Below, piece after piece: positions 1 to 9,130 of a stretch of DNA of 43,407 bases (within the stretch, counting starts at the first letter, position 1; each line of letters opens with the position of its first letter). Source of the DNA: Acinetobacter lwoffii (GTDB lineage Bacteria; Pseudomonadota; Gammaproteobacteria; Pseudomonadales; Moraxellaceae); the NCBI RefSeq assembly GCF_024129735.1, contig NZ_JAMXXK010000031.1:1-43407 (forward strand), given 5' to 3'. Made by a program: the position numbers and the translations under genes. Below the pieces are notes generated by a model. The model searched no databases. It saw nothing but the letters and a program-made list of their open reading frames with translations, and was not told where the DNA came from.

Positions 1-204
1 GCCAAAAGACACTGTAAATTGGATCCTGAATTGAAAATCTATAATCAAGAAATCAATAAAAGAAGAATCGGAATTGAGCATGTATTTGGCAGCCTGAAAA
101 CCTTCAAAATCCTTGCTGAGCGTTATCGAAATAGAGGTAAAAGGCTTGGTTTGAGATTCAATTTAATCGCTGGAATCTACAACTTGGAACTGAGCAAAAA
201 ATGA
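1..204 (+). pseudogene. IS5-family transposase, C-terminal remnant
   Basis: The reading frame is open from base 1 to the stop at 202-204, so the 5' part lies outside the window or is lost. The residues include INKRRIGIEHVFGSLKTFKI and a following ILAERYRN, the conserved C-terminal region of IS5-family DDE transposases (ISL2-like group), where the glutamate of IEH is the last catalytic residue. The TTG at 19 is not a credible start because homology continues upstream of it. A related but distinct fragment lies at 14436-14618. Whether the element is complete upstream of the window cannot be seen. Confidence 0.75.
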
Positions 205-222
205 TTTATGAAAGAGGTCTAC

Positions 223-294
223 TGGGTAGATTGGTTTAATAAAGGGCGTGTGAATAGCACACTAGGCTGTTTGCTAATTTCTGATTTTAAATAA
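223..294 (+). pseudogene. IS3-family OrfB transposase, C-terminal scrap
   Basis: A short frame reads WVDWFNKGRVNSTLGC before a TAA at 292-294. It matches the end of IS3-family OrfB proteins; the element at the right end of this window has WVDWFNKKRVHSALGC at the same place. The scrap directly abuts the end of the IS5-family remnant, so one element was cut by another. Nothing functional remains. Confidence 0.7.
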
Positions 295-297
295 ATA

Positions 298-570
298 CTA
301 AAATGCTTTATTCATTTTTAAGATAAAGATAAACAGTACAGGGCTTAGAAATACCCATAGAGACACAAAGCTAATACTGGAGCTAAACTGGGTACGTAAT
401 AAAAACATCGCGACGAATAAGAAAATACCTGCAGCGAATTTAGTGTACGTAGGAAAATCCGCTAAAAAAGCGTAATTAGATTTTCGGGTTTTTAGGATCT
501 GCTTTTCACTTACCACATAAAAACCAAAACAGCTCAGCCAAAGCAGACCGATCACTGCAATCCATATCAT
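298..570 (-). CDS. DUF3325-type small inner-membrane protein of a siderophore operon
   Basis: This 90-residue, very hydrophobic protein has about three predicted membrane segments (roughly residues 3-20, 42-60 and 66-85). Its size, composition and place after a PepSY gene fit the DUF3325 family, which recurs beside PepSY and DUF3649 genes in iron-uptake clusters; the family role is unknown. Its ATG overlaps the PepSY stop by four bases (ATGA), so it is translationally coupled and is the last gene of the operon. The stop lies only a few bases from the IS3 scrap, so an IS insertion has closed off the downstream side. The family call rests mainly on context. Confidence 0.65.
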   Translation of the reverse strand: MIWIAVIGLLWLSCFGFYVVSEKQILKTRKSNYAFLADFPTYTKFAAGIFLFVAMFLLRTQFSSSISFVSLWVFLSPVLFIFILKMNKAF

Positions 571-2126
571 ATTGATGATTCCTGTTGAGTGATTTTTAAT
601 TTAGCCTGAATTTTATTGACCGCTTTTTGCTGAATGGGCGTAATTTTTTGGTGTAAAAATAGGGCAAAAAGGGCCAAGGTCCATAACATTAGCTCAATAC
701 GCAAAAAAGGCCAATAAGTCGCAAAAGAAGCAATATATTGCTGGGAAACTAAATAATAAATATCAATCAGGGGAAGTATAAAGGCAGCACAAATCAGAAG
801 TTTAAGCTGCATTCTCCATATATGCTGCTGTGGGGTTACACATGCCAGGATAAAACTGCCAAGCCAGATAGAGAAAAAACTATAAATTTCATAATTTGGT
901 GCACCTACAGGAATACTGATAAAACGATTCGCATAGAGATATCCCAGCATGGCAAGCGGCAAGCCAATAATTATGGTGATATTCAAGCGGTTCACTAAAT
1001 AGTGTCCGAGATGAAACCGCACTGATTTTTTCTGCATTTGGCGTTTCAGGCTCCACAGCAGCAATCCGGATGCAATCATTGCGCAGCCTAATATGCCGGA
1101 GAAAAATAACCCTAAACGTAAAACAGGTTCAGCAAAACGTGCCATATGTAAACCATACATGCTGGCATTTAGTGTGGCAATTGCACTTTCATTTCGTGTA
1201 TTTTCAAGCAATTTTCCGGTAGCAGCATTTAAAATAAGCTGTGCCTGATTTCGTGTAATGGAATGATCTTTGAGCTGAGTTAAGGTTATGTGTGCCAGCT
1301 GGGTATTGGGCTGCTTGACCGTGATATTGTCAAATTCCGCATATCCCCAGTGTTGCTGTGCCGTGGTGATAAAATGTTGAATTGGCAGCATCTGGGTTTT
1401 CACAGGAACTGAGTGGGTGGCTGATGTATTGATTGTGCGAATTTCTTCAAAATATTGAAAGGGATTGTCTGGATAAAGTTTTTTCATACCGGAAGGCAGC
1501 ACGATATAAAAGAAAATCGCCAACCCGGTAAATGTCATGGTCAAAAAGAACGGCAGGGCAATCACTGAACTGACATTATGAAAATCCAGATAAGAGCGCT
1601 GTCCTTTAAAGGCTCTTAGGGTAAAAAAGTCTGTCAGTATTTTTTTATGGGTAATAATTCCTGAAATCAGAGTCAGTAACATGATAAAGGCAGCGACCGT
1701 CACAATGAGGCGACCGATGGTGTAGGGCATACCATAGAGCTGAAAATGAAAATTATAGAAAAAATCTCCCCCTTGTGTGGCTGAAAGCTGTAATTCTTTT
1801 CCTGTCGAAGCATTCAGGGTTTTGACTTCATAGCCACCATCCGCTTTTTGCCAGTAGACTTTATTCACCGGTGAATCTTGATTGGCGACTCCGATATACC
1901 AGTTTTGGGCGTCCGGTGCATGCTGCTGTAAATAGCTGTAAGCAGATTTTAAGGCAGTTTCCTGATTGACTTGTATTGAGGCAAATTCAGGCTGCATCCA
2001 TATACTGATTTCATGCCGGTAATAGGTGACCGCGCCTGTTAAAAAGATCGCGAAGAGCAGCCAGCCAAAACTTAAACCTAACCATGAATGTAGCCATGCC
2101 ATGGATTGACGGACAGATTTATGCAT
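567..2126 (-). CDS. PepSY-associated TM protein, probable ferrisiderophore reductase
   Basis: This 519-residue inner-membrane protein starts with SMAWLHSWLGLSFGWLLFAI, the typical first helix of PepSY-TM proteins. It has a large periplasmic part between helices one and two (about residues 45-130), paired helices near 140-160 and 190-210, a second periplasmic PepSY-like part (about 245-330), and several more helices to the C-terminus. Family members such as FoxB are linked to reduction of iron-siderophore complexes in the periplasm. Here it sits downstream of a TonB receptor with a Fur box. It starts 3 bp after the DUF3649 stop and overlaps the DUF3325 start. Reductase activity is inferred from family and context, not from a visible catalytic motif. 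Confidence 0.8.
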   Translation of the reverse strand: MHKSVRQSMAWLHSWLGLSFGWLLFAIFLTGAVTYYRHEISIWMQPEFASIQVNQETALKSAYSYLQQHAPDAQNWYIGVANQDSPVNKVYWQKADGGYEVKTLNASTGKELQLSATQGGDFFYNFHFQLYGMPYTIGRLIVTVAAFIMLLTLISGIITHKKILTDFFTLRAFKGQRSYLDFHNVSSVIALPFFLTMTFTGLAIFFYIVLPSGMKKLYPDNPFQYFEEIRTINTSATHSVPVKTQMLPIQHFITTAQQHWGYAEFDNITVKQPNTQLAHITLTQLKDHSITRNQAQLILNAATGKLLENTRNESAIATLNASMYGLHMARFAEPVLRLGLFFSGILGCAMIASGLLLWSLKRQMQKKSVRFHLGHYLVNRLNITIIIGLPLAMLGYLYANRFISIPVGAPNYEIYSFFSIWLGSFILACVTPQQHIWRMQLKLLICAAFILPLIDIYYLVSQQYIASFATYWPFLRIELMLWTLALFALFLHQKITPIQQKAVNKIQAKLKITQQESSI

Positions 2127-2129
2127 GGT

Positions 2130-2411
2130 TTAACCTATGAAGCGGGAGATGGTAAATAAGCTAAGGAAAGGAAGCAGGCTATAGACCGAAAGCTTTTTTA
2201 AACTCTGGATACAGAAGATGCCAATCACAAAACAGACATAAAAAATCAGGGCAATAACGGCGGCCAAATAGACGGATTCTGCTTTGGGCAGAAAAGCCTG
2301 TAGAAAGTAAGCCAGATCGAGTGCGATCAAATAACTGCACAAGTAGCCCATCCCAAAGCTCATGCCTAAGCGATAGAAAATGGCGAGTGGCTGCACTACA
2401 ACAGACATCAT
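2130..2411 (-). CDS. DUF3649-type small membrane protein
   Basis: A 93-residue protein with about three hydrophobic helices (residues 8-30, 45-68 and 75-90). Size, topology and position between a DUF4198-like gene and a PepSY gene match the DUF3649 family common in siderophore-receptor operons. No catalytic residues are evident. It probably supports the PepSY protein in the inner membrane. The gene is 42 bp downstream of the DUF4198-like gene and 3 bp upstream of the PepSY gene. Confidence 0.65.
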   Translation of the reverse strand: MMSVVVQPLAIFYRLGMSFGMGYLCSYLIALDLAYFLQAFLPKAESVYLAAVIALIFYVCFVIGIFCIQSLKKLSVYSLLPFLSLFTISRFIG

Positions 2412-2453
2412 ATTTGGCCTTGAATAGATCTATACTGATGAAAATCTAAAAAC

Positions 2454-3065
2454 TTAATAAACAAAACTTAAAGTCGTTACCAGATACTGTTTTTTATAGG
2501 CCTGCTGATTCAATTTTCCGGCCTTGTCTGCTTCTTTGCCAACTTCAATGACATATTGACCTTTCCATGGCGTGGCGATCGTAATCTGGCCTTGGCCGTT
2601 GGTGGTGTATTTTTTTAGCCAAAATTGCGGGGAAAAGACTGTGACTTCAACATCCGCAGCAGCTTTACCCTGATACAGTACCGTAAATGTATTGCTGTTG
2701 ATCTGGGTCGGGACAATATCCAGTTCGGACTCTGCTTTCAAGTTTTGTCTGCCGGATTTGGCATGATAGCTCAGCAATGATTCTCCATAGATCAATTCAT
2801 GAGTGAGCTGGACATCGGTCTGGCCTTGGGTTGCATAGAGCAAATGATCCTGTTGCATTTGAGGACTAAATGTTTTTTTGGCCTGAACGGCCTTTGCCTG
2901 ATTGAAAGACTTGAGGGCACCTTGCTGCGTTTCTTTGAGCTGTTCACTATATTCACCAAAGAACGCATGAGTCTGCTGATTTGTGCCACGTTCTAGCCAA
3001 AGCATATGCGCCTGAGCTGAAAGTGTCATAGACAGTCCAAGGGTCAAAGCGATCATTTTTTTCAT
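2454..3065 (-). CDS. DUF4198-like periplasmic protein, possible metal binding
   Basis: This 203-residue exported protein has a signal peptide (MKKMIALTLGLSMTLSAQA) predicted to be cut just before HMLWLERG. That leaves a histidine at or next to the mature N-terminus, as in DUF4198 / NikM-like periplasmic proteins tied to metal uptake. The C-terminal half (about residues 125-190) has a beta-sandwich or transthyretin-like character, with VEVTVFSPQFWLKKYTTN and an aromatic-rich tail. It lies 71 bp downstream of the siderophore receptor in the same operon, so it probably acts in periplasmic handling of iron or of the siderophore. Which metal, if any, it binds is not known. Confidence 0.65.
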   Translation of the reverse strand: MKKMIALTLGLSMTLSAQAHMLWLERGTNQQTHAFFGEYSEQLKETQQGALKSFNQAKAVQAKKTFSPQMQQDHLLYATQGQTDVQLTHELIYGESLLSYHAKSGRQNLKAESELDIVPTQINSNTFTVLYQGKAAADVEVTVFSPQFWLKKYTTNGQGQITIATPWKGQYVIEVGKEADKAGKLNQQAYKKQYLVTTLSFVY

Positions 3066-3136
3066 TTGTTTTACCTATTTTTGTGTATGTAGTGATGATT
3101 TAGCCCTGAACATGTCGTCAAGGCTCAGCTTAAAAA

Positions 3137-5293
3137 TTAATATTTAAATTTCACAGCAACGCTGTAATTCGCTGGTGCACCATAAAAACCTTGCTGATTG
3201 GGGAAATTGAATAGGTATTTTTCATTGGTCAGGTTATTACCATTGGCTTGAAAGGTCATATGCTTATTCAACTCATAGCTGGCCATTAAGTTCACGAGCG
3301 CATAGGCATCCTGTTCAATGACTCCAGCTTTCTGGGTAATCACTCCATTGGTGGTTGCTTCAGGCACATCCAGATAGGTTTGATCCTGCCACTGCACACC
3401 AAGGCCCAGTTTCAGTTTTGGAAGTTGTGGCACCTGATAGGTGGTTAAAAGATTAAAAGACTGGGTTGGATTGAAGGTACGCGCATCACCGCCATTGATC
3501 AGATCTTTCAGGCTAAACTGGGTATAACCAAAGCTTAAGTTAAAATGGTCGGTCAGTTGTCCCGCCAAGCCAAACTCGTAGCCTTGGGAACGCAGGTCAC
3601 TGACCTGAGTTGTGCGTAAAGTCGGGATACCATCAGAATCACGAAGCGGATAATTACTTTGCTCCGTTCTGAACACAGCCATGGTGGCGGTAAGCTTGTC
3701 ATCTAGCCAAGAACCTTTGACTCCGACTTCATAGCTTTCACCTTCGATCGGTTTGTTAATGCTGCCATCATCTGCTTTGGTGGTTTGCGGACGGAAAATC
3801 GAGGTATAACTCAGGTAACCTGTATATTCAGGGCTAAAGTTATAGGTCAGACCGGCATAGGGTAAAACTTTATCTTCATCATAAATGGTGTCGGTCCCAT
3901 AACTGCTACCACTGCTTTCAGCCTGAACGTAGTTCGCACCTAAAAGCAGTTTCAGATCATCATTCAGATGCAGTCGGGTCGCAGCATAAAGGCTCTGGTT
4001 CTTCTGCCGGATATGCATTTCACCACTGGTTTTCGACATATCCCAGCTTGGTTCTTCGGGTGTAAAGCTGGCTAAATCTGTGGTCAGCGGATTGACAAAG
4101 CTGCCAGCATAACCCAATTCATCCAGACGATTTTTGGCCCAGACATAGCCCAATGAGGCTTCATGGCGTTGTCCCCAAAGCGGATAGGTGCCGCTAAAAC
4201 TCAGGCTGGCTTGTTGTTCTTTATTGTCATCAATATACATGCCTGGGTAGAGGAAGATGCCTGAAGTGCCATTTGCGCCAGGTTTGCCGGACAGAAACAA
4301 GAGCTTTGAATCGCGTTGTGTACGTTTTTCATCATAGGTCAGTTTGGCTGTCCAGTCGCCACCCAGTTTTTGTTCAAGCTCGGCAAAGTAACTTTTAATA
4401 TTGCTATCCCAGTGGGCCCAGCTTGGACTGTAATTATAATTCCGTGAGTAACTGAGCTGCTCGCCTTCAGTATTGATCAGTGGATTAGAACCCCAATTGA
4501 CACCATTCGGCTTGTGATTGGTTTCGGTATAGCCAGCAGTCAATAGAGTTGTGTCAGTAATATCTGCCTCCACAACAGCACCTATGCCGTTTTTTTCCAG
4601 TTCATAACGATCCAGATAACTGTCGCCTGTTTGTTGATAGCCAAATACACGACCTCTGACTTTTCCATCTTGGGTGAGAGGAGAGGATACATCTACTTCA
4701 TAGCGCTGCGTATTCCATGAGCCATAACTGGCATTAAAGGCTGTTTGAAGGTCGGATGTCGGGCGTTTGCGAATCATATTAATAGTTGCGCCGGGATCGC
4801 CAATTCCATTATTTAAGGCATTCGCGCCTTTCACCACTTCGATACGGTCAAACAAAAAACTGTCTGGATTATCATTATTATAATTATAGCCTTCGAGTGG
4901 AATACCAACGCCATCGACTAAAACATTTGAAATCTCGAAACCTCGGGCAAGGTAGGAGCTCCGTTCCGTTTCCTGATTGCTGACGATAATGCCAGGGGTA
5001 TTGCGCAGTACGTCCCGGGTATTATCCAAGGCAAAGTCATCCAGTTGCTGGCGAGTGATGACATTGACTGTTTGCGGCGTTTCCTTGAGTGGAATATTCA
5101 GTTTTGAGGCGGTTGACGAATTTTGGATGATATAAGCCTTACTCTGTTCGGAGCTGAGCTCACTCTGTTCTGATTCCGCTGTAAATGTAATCGTCGGTAA
5201 TTGCTGAGTATCATCGGCAAAACTTTGCTGGGACACTAAAATTGCAAGACTAAGAAGAGAAAGCTTAAATGATGGAGGAACGGTATAAAACAT
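3137..5293 (-). CDS. TonB-dependent siderophore receptor
   Basis: This 718-residue outer-membrane receptor has a signal peptide ending near SFA-DD and a TonB-box-like segment close to PTITFTAES. The plug domain (about residues 55-180) carries IPLKETPQTVNVITRQQLDD, TPGIIVSN and FDRIEVVKGANAL. A 22-strand barrel is expected to the end, and the last strand is NYSVAVKFKY with an aromatic C-terminus. The plug resembles FhuE/FpvA-type ferric hydroxamate or pyoverdine-like receptors; the ligand cannot be told. It is the first gene of a five-gene minus-strand operon. A 19-bp Fur box lies about 14 bp upstream of the ATG, so iron repression is likely. No ribosome binding site is obvious before this ATG, so the exact start is less certain than the gene. 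Confidence 0.92.
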   Translation of the reverse strand: MFYTVPPSFKLSLLSLAILVSQQSFADDTQQLPTITFTAESEQSELSSEQSKAYIIQNSSTASKLNIPLKETPQTVNVITRQQLDDFALDNTRDVLRNTPGIIVSNQETERSSYLARGFEISNVLVDGVGIPLEGYNYNNDNPDSFLFDRIEVVKGANALNNGIGDPGATINMIRKRPTSDLQTAFNASYGSWNTQRYEVDVSSPLTQDGKVRGRVFGYQQTGDSYLDRYELEKNGIGAVVEADITDTTLLTAGYTETNHKPNGVNWGSNPLINTEGEQLSYSRNYNYSPSWAHWDSNIKSYFAELEQKLGGDWTAKLTYDEKRTQRDSKLLFLSGKPGANGTSGIFLYPGMYIDDNKEQQASLSFSGTYPLWGQRHEASLGYVWAKNRLDELGYAGSFVNPLTTDLASFTPEEPSWDMSKTSGEMHIRQKNQSLYAATRLHLNDDLKLLLGANYVQAESSGSSYGTDTIYDEDKVLPYAGLTYNFSPEYTGYLSYTSIFRPQTTKADDGSINKPIEGESYEVGVKGSWLDDKLTATMAVFRTEQSNYPLRDSDGIPTLRTTQVSDLRSQGYEFGLAGQLTDHFNLSFGYTQFSLKDLINGGDARTFNPTQSFNLLTTYQVPQLPKLKLGLGVQWQDQTYLDVPEATTNGVITQKAGVIEQDAYALVNLMASYELNKHMTFQANGNNLTNEKYLFNFPNQQGFYGAPANYSVAVKFKY

Positions 5294-5306
5294 TTTAGTT
5301 AATGTA

Positions 5307-5325
5307 AATGATAATAATTATCAGT
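5307..5325 (-). promoter_or_regulatory. Fur box
   Basis: AATGATAATAATTATCAGT contains the perfect 15-bp palindrome TGATAATAATTATCA and fits the Fur consensus of GATAAT units. It lies just upstream of the siderophore-receptor start, where Fur with Fe2+ would block transcription of the operon. Confidence 0.85.
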
Positions 5326-5540
5326 AATATTATTGTTTAATATCTCTTAAAGCAATCTCAATATAATAGGAAATCCAAATGAAAAATGAGTTAATGATAG
5401 GTAAATCTACAAATAAAAGTTTAATGTAAGGAGTAGGGAACAATAAAATATCACTGTTAAAAAAAGATGTTATTACCTTACTTTTGTGCTCCTGAACCAA
5501 TTTGTTTATATACTGCACGATAAATTTTCAAATCCTCAAT

Positions 5541-6020
5541 CTGGAGTGACTTTGTTGCATAAAGGCTTCAGAGATAGATCTTTTCTAAGTTACTCGAATT
5601 CAAGTGACAACTTGGGTATGAGGTCGACCTAATTCCGTTAATTTATCGCCTAATAATTTAATGCAATACATTTTGGTTTTGACCAAACTTCGCCGATGAT
5701 AGCCTGACCATTTCTTCCATAGTGTCCTGCCTAAACATTTAACGGTTCGAAGTAATTCATTTCGCTCTTGCGAATGAACTTTTGTAATTTTCTAAGGCTT
5801 TGCATTTTTTCTGGAGGGAACTACCGCATATGCTTACCGGTCTGCAATGACTTGACGGCATTGCTTGGTGTTATAAGCCTCGTCTGTATAAACTGAATCA
5901 ATCTGTTCATCCAACGGAATTTGATCAAGTAACTCCCCAAGGATTCGTGAATCACTCACATTATTCGTTGTGAGCTGAACTGCTCGTATTTGAAGAGTTT
6001 TAGCATCTATAGTGGGTATT
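5541..6020 (-). pseudogene. IS5-family (IS903-like) transposase remnant
   Basis: Read on the minus strand, the frame contains DAKTLQIRAVQLTTNNVSDS and DSVYTDEAYNTKQCRQVIAD, typical of IS903-like transposases around the second catalytic aspartate. It then passes a stop near 5834 into decayed sequence that still encodes KCLGRTLWKKWSGYH and ELGRPHTQVVT. The N-terminal half is absent and an internal segment before ELGRPHTQ is deleted. The outer end carries an IS5-type terminal repeat (ACTTTGTTGCATAAAGG, from 5550). The element is inactive. Confidence 0.7.
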
Positions 6021-6527
6021 GGTATGTTGAATGTAGTTCGGAAATTCTGTAATCGAGCCATGGCTTTGTAATAGGGTGGCCAGTGACATCACATATTTGT
6101 AGGCATTCAAGGCAGTTTCAGCTCGTAGTCCGCTCAGCATATTTTGTGCATCGATGACCTGTGTGGCGGTGCCCATATCTTCTTTAAAAGACAATTCTTG
6201 GATGCGTAAATTTTCCTGTGCGGCTTTCAAGTTTTGTGCCAGAAGTGCATCACTTTGCTGTACACTGAATGCTTTGCTATAAGATTTATAAATCAGATTT
6301 TCAATTTCTTGCTGGGTGCGTGCAGTGAGTAATTCTGTAGCAGAGCGTTTGAGTTCGGCAGCCTGAATATTCTTGTTTTTATCGATCCCGGAAAACAGGT
6401 TATAGCGTGCGGCAACTCCGACAATCCAGTTTTCATTTTGATCCAGACTATATTCGCCAAAAGCAAAAACATTCGGTTTTTTTGCCGCTTGCTGGGCTTT
6501 CACATTGGCTTGAGCCAATTGGGTATG
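6015..6527 (-). pseudogene. TolC-family outer-membrane efflux protein, fragment
   Basis: About 170 residues of a TolC/OMF protein remain: a helical heptad-rich stretch, GVAARYNLFSGIDKNKNIQA, then LRIQELSFKEDMGTATQVID, the signature of the second OMF repeat. Family members are usually 420-490 residues. Here the N-terminal half is cut by an IS982-like remnant at about 6528 and the C-terminal end runs into an IS903-like remnant near 6020. The ATG at 6528-6530 lies at the junction and is not the native start. It would once have formed the outer-membrane channel of an efflux or type I secretion system; no pump genes remain here. Confidence 0.75.
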
Positions 6528-7127
6528 CATGAATTAGCTCTACATGCTTTACATGTGGCACTGATGAAAGGCCAAGGTACACAATATTTATGGATTGATT
6601 CAACAACTCTGCCAATTTGTAAAAATCAACGTATTTAGCGTCATAAATCATTAATCCAAATTGCATCACATGGTAGAAGCTCAATAGGCTGGTTTTATGG
6701 CTGTAAATTACGTATTGCGATGAATCAATTTGGTGAAATTGCCTGTTCTGCTTTATCGAATGGACATGTTGCTAATATAAAAATGGTTGAGCAATTGGTT
6801 GCTGGTATAGAAGCAAAACTTTACGGGGATCGAGGTTACATCAGCCAAGAATTAAAAATTAGATTGAAAGATCAAGGTATTGATTTAATTACTTATCATC
6901 GGAAGAATATGCAGGCTATTCAACTCTGTGCATCAGATAAATATCACTTAAGACAACGCAATAAAATAGAAATATTATTCGGCTTATTGAAGGGGCAATA
7001 CAATTTATTGACGAGTAAAGCACGTAGTCTTCATGGATTTCTGCGTGGAATTTACGCCTCACTATGTGGATATCAATTAACCCATCGAAATAAGCCAACA
7101 ATTCAAATTAAGGACTCATCGGCTTAA
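6528..7127 (+). pseudogene. IS982-family transposase, 5'-truncated with internal stop
   Basis: The frame begins abruptly at 6528 at the junction with the TolC fragment and reads YLWIDSTTLPICKNQRI, a TAG at 6639-6641, then HKSLIQIASHGRSSIGWFYG, LYGDRGYISQELK and KIEILFGLLKGQYNL to the stop at 7125-7127. These are IS982-family motifs. The first third of the gene is missing and the in-frame TAG replaces what is normally a lysine codon. The right end of the element is probably GCAGGATTCGGGT, ending near 7140. It cannot transpose by itself. Confidence 0.8.
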
Positions 7128-7275
7128 GCAGGATTCGGGTTAAATAAGCTTTCAAAAATAGCTTGACACACTAAAGCTATTTTAAGCAGGCAATGAATAT
7201 GAAAGAAAACGCTAAAGAAAAATAAAAAAAACAGCGTATGATTTACTCAATGGAATTTTAGATGATGCAGACAAG

Positions 7276-8265
7276 ATGATCCGTAATGATTGGTCACGTG
7301 CCGAAATACAAGAAATTTATGACTTGCCTTTAATGGATTTACTGTTTCAGGCACAGCAAATTCATCGCCAAAACTTTGAACCGAATACTGTTCAGGTCAG
7401 TACTCTGCTTTCAATTAAAACGGGCCGTTGTCCGGAAGATTGTAAATACTGTTCGCAATCTGCACATTACGATACTGATCTGGAAATTGAAAAACGCGTA
7501 GAAGTACAAAAGGCGATTGCTGAAGCCAAACAGGCCAAAGCTTCCGGTTCGACCCGTTTCTGCATGGGCGCAGCATGGCGTAATCCGCATGAACGCGATA
7601 TGCCGTATGTGCTGGAACTGGTGCAGGAAGTCAAGAAACTGGGCATGGAAACCTGTATGACTCTAGGAATGCTGAATGCCTCACAAGCGGAACGTCTGAA
7701 AGATGCAGGGCTAGATTATTATAACCACAACCTTGATACCTCACGTGAATATTATGCCAATGTCATCAGTACACGTAGCTTTGATGACCGCTTAAATACG
7801 CTTGATCATATACGTGATGCCGGAATTAATGTCTGTAGTGGCGGTATTGTCGGCTTGGGCGAAGGCGTACAAGACCGAGTCGGTTTGTTGTTTGAACTAG
7901 CGACTATGCCGATTCACCCGGGTTCGGTGCCCATAAATATGTTGGTTCCTATTGAAGGCACACCACTGGCCGATGTTGAAAAACTGGATGTGATTGACTG
8001 GATTCGTACTATTGCGGTAGCACGGATTATTATGCCGAAGAGTTATATCCGCTTGTCGGCAGGTCGTGAATCTCTCTCTGACTCTGATCAGGCACTGGCA
8101 TTTATGGCTGGAGCTAACTCATTATTTTCAGGTGATAAATTGCTTACTGCCCCGAACAGTGGTGAAGGTAAAGACAAAGCCTTGTTTGCTAAATTAGGCT
8201 TAAAAGCTGAAGCTGCCAAGAAAACAGCTAAAGAATTGGCTGTAGATGCGATGCAACCTGCTTAA
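7276..8265 (+). CDS. bioB: Biotin synthase
   Basis: A 329-residue radical SAM enzyme that inserts sulfur into dethiobiotin to make biotin, the last step of the pathway. The 4Fe-4S motif is [16 protein letters not shown], with cysteines at about 52, 56 and 59. [16 protein letters not shown] and the arginine in [10 protein letters not shown], a ligand region of the 2Fe-2S cluster, are present. Length is normal for the family. It stands apart from the other bio genes: an IS982 remnant lies about 140 bp upstream and a terminator follows immediately, so it is probably transcribed alone. A TTGACA at 7163-7168 has no good -10 partner, so the promoter is not assigned. Confidence 0.96.
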   Translation: MIRNDWSRAEIQEIYDLPLMDLLFQAQQIHRQNFEPNTVQVSTLLSIKTGRCPEDCKYCSQSAHYDTDLEIEKRVEVQKAIAEAKQAKASGSTRFCMGAAWRNPHERDMPYVLELVQEVKKLGMETCMTLGMLNASQAERLKDAGLDYYNHNLDTSREYYANVISTRSFDDRLNTLDHIRDAGINVCSGGIVGLGEGVQDRVGLLFELATMPIHPGSVPINMLVPIEGTPLADVEKLDVIDWIRTIAVARIIMPKSYIRLSAGRESLSDSDQALAFMAGANSLFSGDKLLTAPNSGEGKDKALFAKLGLKAEAAKKTAKELAVDAMQPA

Positions 8266-8282
8266 TTAATCGTGTAACAAAC

Positions 8283-8316
8283 AGGGATCATTTCAACTTG
8301 AATTGGTCCCTTTTTT
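8283..8316 (+). terminator. Rho-independent terminator after bioB
   Basis: AGGGATCA (8283-8290) pairs with TGGTCCCT (8304-8311), with one G-U pair and a short loop, followed by a run of T to 8316. It separates bioB from the bioH-like gene that starts 16 bp later. Confidence 0.8.
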
Positions 8317-8331
8317 ATTGGAACAGACAAA

Positions 8332-9042
8332 ATGAAGATACTGATGATTACGGGTTGGGGGCTAGGAACAGCGGTCTTAACCCCGTTTGTAGAACAGTTG
8401 CGGCAGCAGCATCAAGTTAAAGTATGGGATATTTTCGATCCTAACGTAGAAAGTCTTTTGGCCGAAAAAGTCAGGCAGGCGAGTTCGTTTGATGTCTTGA
8501 TGGGGTGGTCTTTGGGTGGACAGTTGGCACTTTTGCTGGCTAATGAAATCCAGCAACAACTGAAAATTGCCAAGCCAGTGATTTGCTGTATGTCAAATCC
8601 CTGTTTCGTGGCCAATGAAGCATGGCCACAGGCGATGCCAGTTGAACAATATACACAATTTAAATCTTCCATACTGGCTGATCCAAAACGCGGGATGCAG
8701 CGCTTCTGTACCTTGGTCACTTTAGCTGGTGCAGCAGCGCGTGAACGTGCAAAATTATTGCACCAACAGTTAAATAGTATTGATTTAAACTATCAGATTA
8801 AGCATCTTTATCTCTTGCATCAATTAAATCTGGTAGATATCCTAAAAAATCATTCAGTCAAGATGCTATTTATATTTTCCGAGAACGACATGTTGGTTCC
8901 TTGCAAAGTTAGTCAAGAATCCGTGTTTTTAACAACCCAAAATCTGAATTTGGTAAAAATACAGGGCACGCACGATGCCATCCTTTTTGATACCAAGTTA
9001 CTCGTTGAGCCAATTTTAAAATTTTTAGCCGATCTGGCTTAA
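8332..9042 (+). CDS. bioH: BioH-like pimeloyl-ACP methyl ester esterase
   Basis: A 236-residue alpha/beta hydrolase. The nucleophile elbow is GWSLGG with Ser60; the other triad members are probably Asp186 (SENDMLVP) and His214 (QGTHDAIL). SNPCFVANEAWPQAM and the following RFCTLVTLAG resemble the lid region of BioH. BioH removes the methyl group from pimeloyl-ACP methyl ester made by the BioC route, which frees pimeloyl-ACP for BioF. Its place between bioB and bioA supports this. It lies 88 bp before bioA, behind the bioB terminator. Sequence divergence leaves a BioG-type or other bio esterase name possible, but the role is the same. Confidence 0.8.
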   Translation: MKILMITGWGLGTAVLTPFVEQLRQQHQVKVWDIFDPNVESLLAEKVRQASSFDVLMGWSLGGQLALLLANEIQQQLKIAKPVICCMSNPCFVANEAWPQAMPVEQYTQFKSSILADPKRGMQRFCTLVTLAGAAARERAKLLHQQLNSIDLNYQIKHLYLLHQLNLVDILKNHSVKMLFIFSENDMLVPCKVSQESVFLTTQNLNLVKIQGTHDAILFDTKLLVEPILKFLADLA

Positions 9043-9130
9043 GCAAAAAGAGATTGGTAGCTCTTGACGTTTCATTTTCAGATTTAACGCGCTAAGATCA
9101 GTTTTAGTTTTAATAATTGGGGTAAATTCT

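Noticed and set aside
5330..5518. A 62-codon minus-strand frame between the siderophore receptor and an IS remnant.
   Set aside because: It is AT-rich, has no recognisable family or ribosome binding site, and lies in the upstream region of the receptor gene next to the Fur box.
7163..7168. TTGACA as the -35 box of a bioB promoter.
   Set aside because: No acceptable -10 lies 16-18 bp downstream; kept only as a remark under bioB.
9064..9098. TTGACG and TAAGAT as a bioA promoter.
   Set aside because: The spacing is 23 bp, too long for a normal sigma-70 promoter, and no operator-like palindrome overlaps it.
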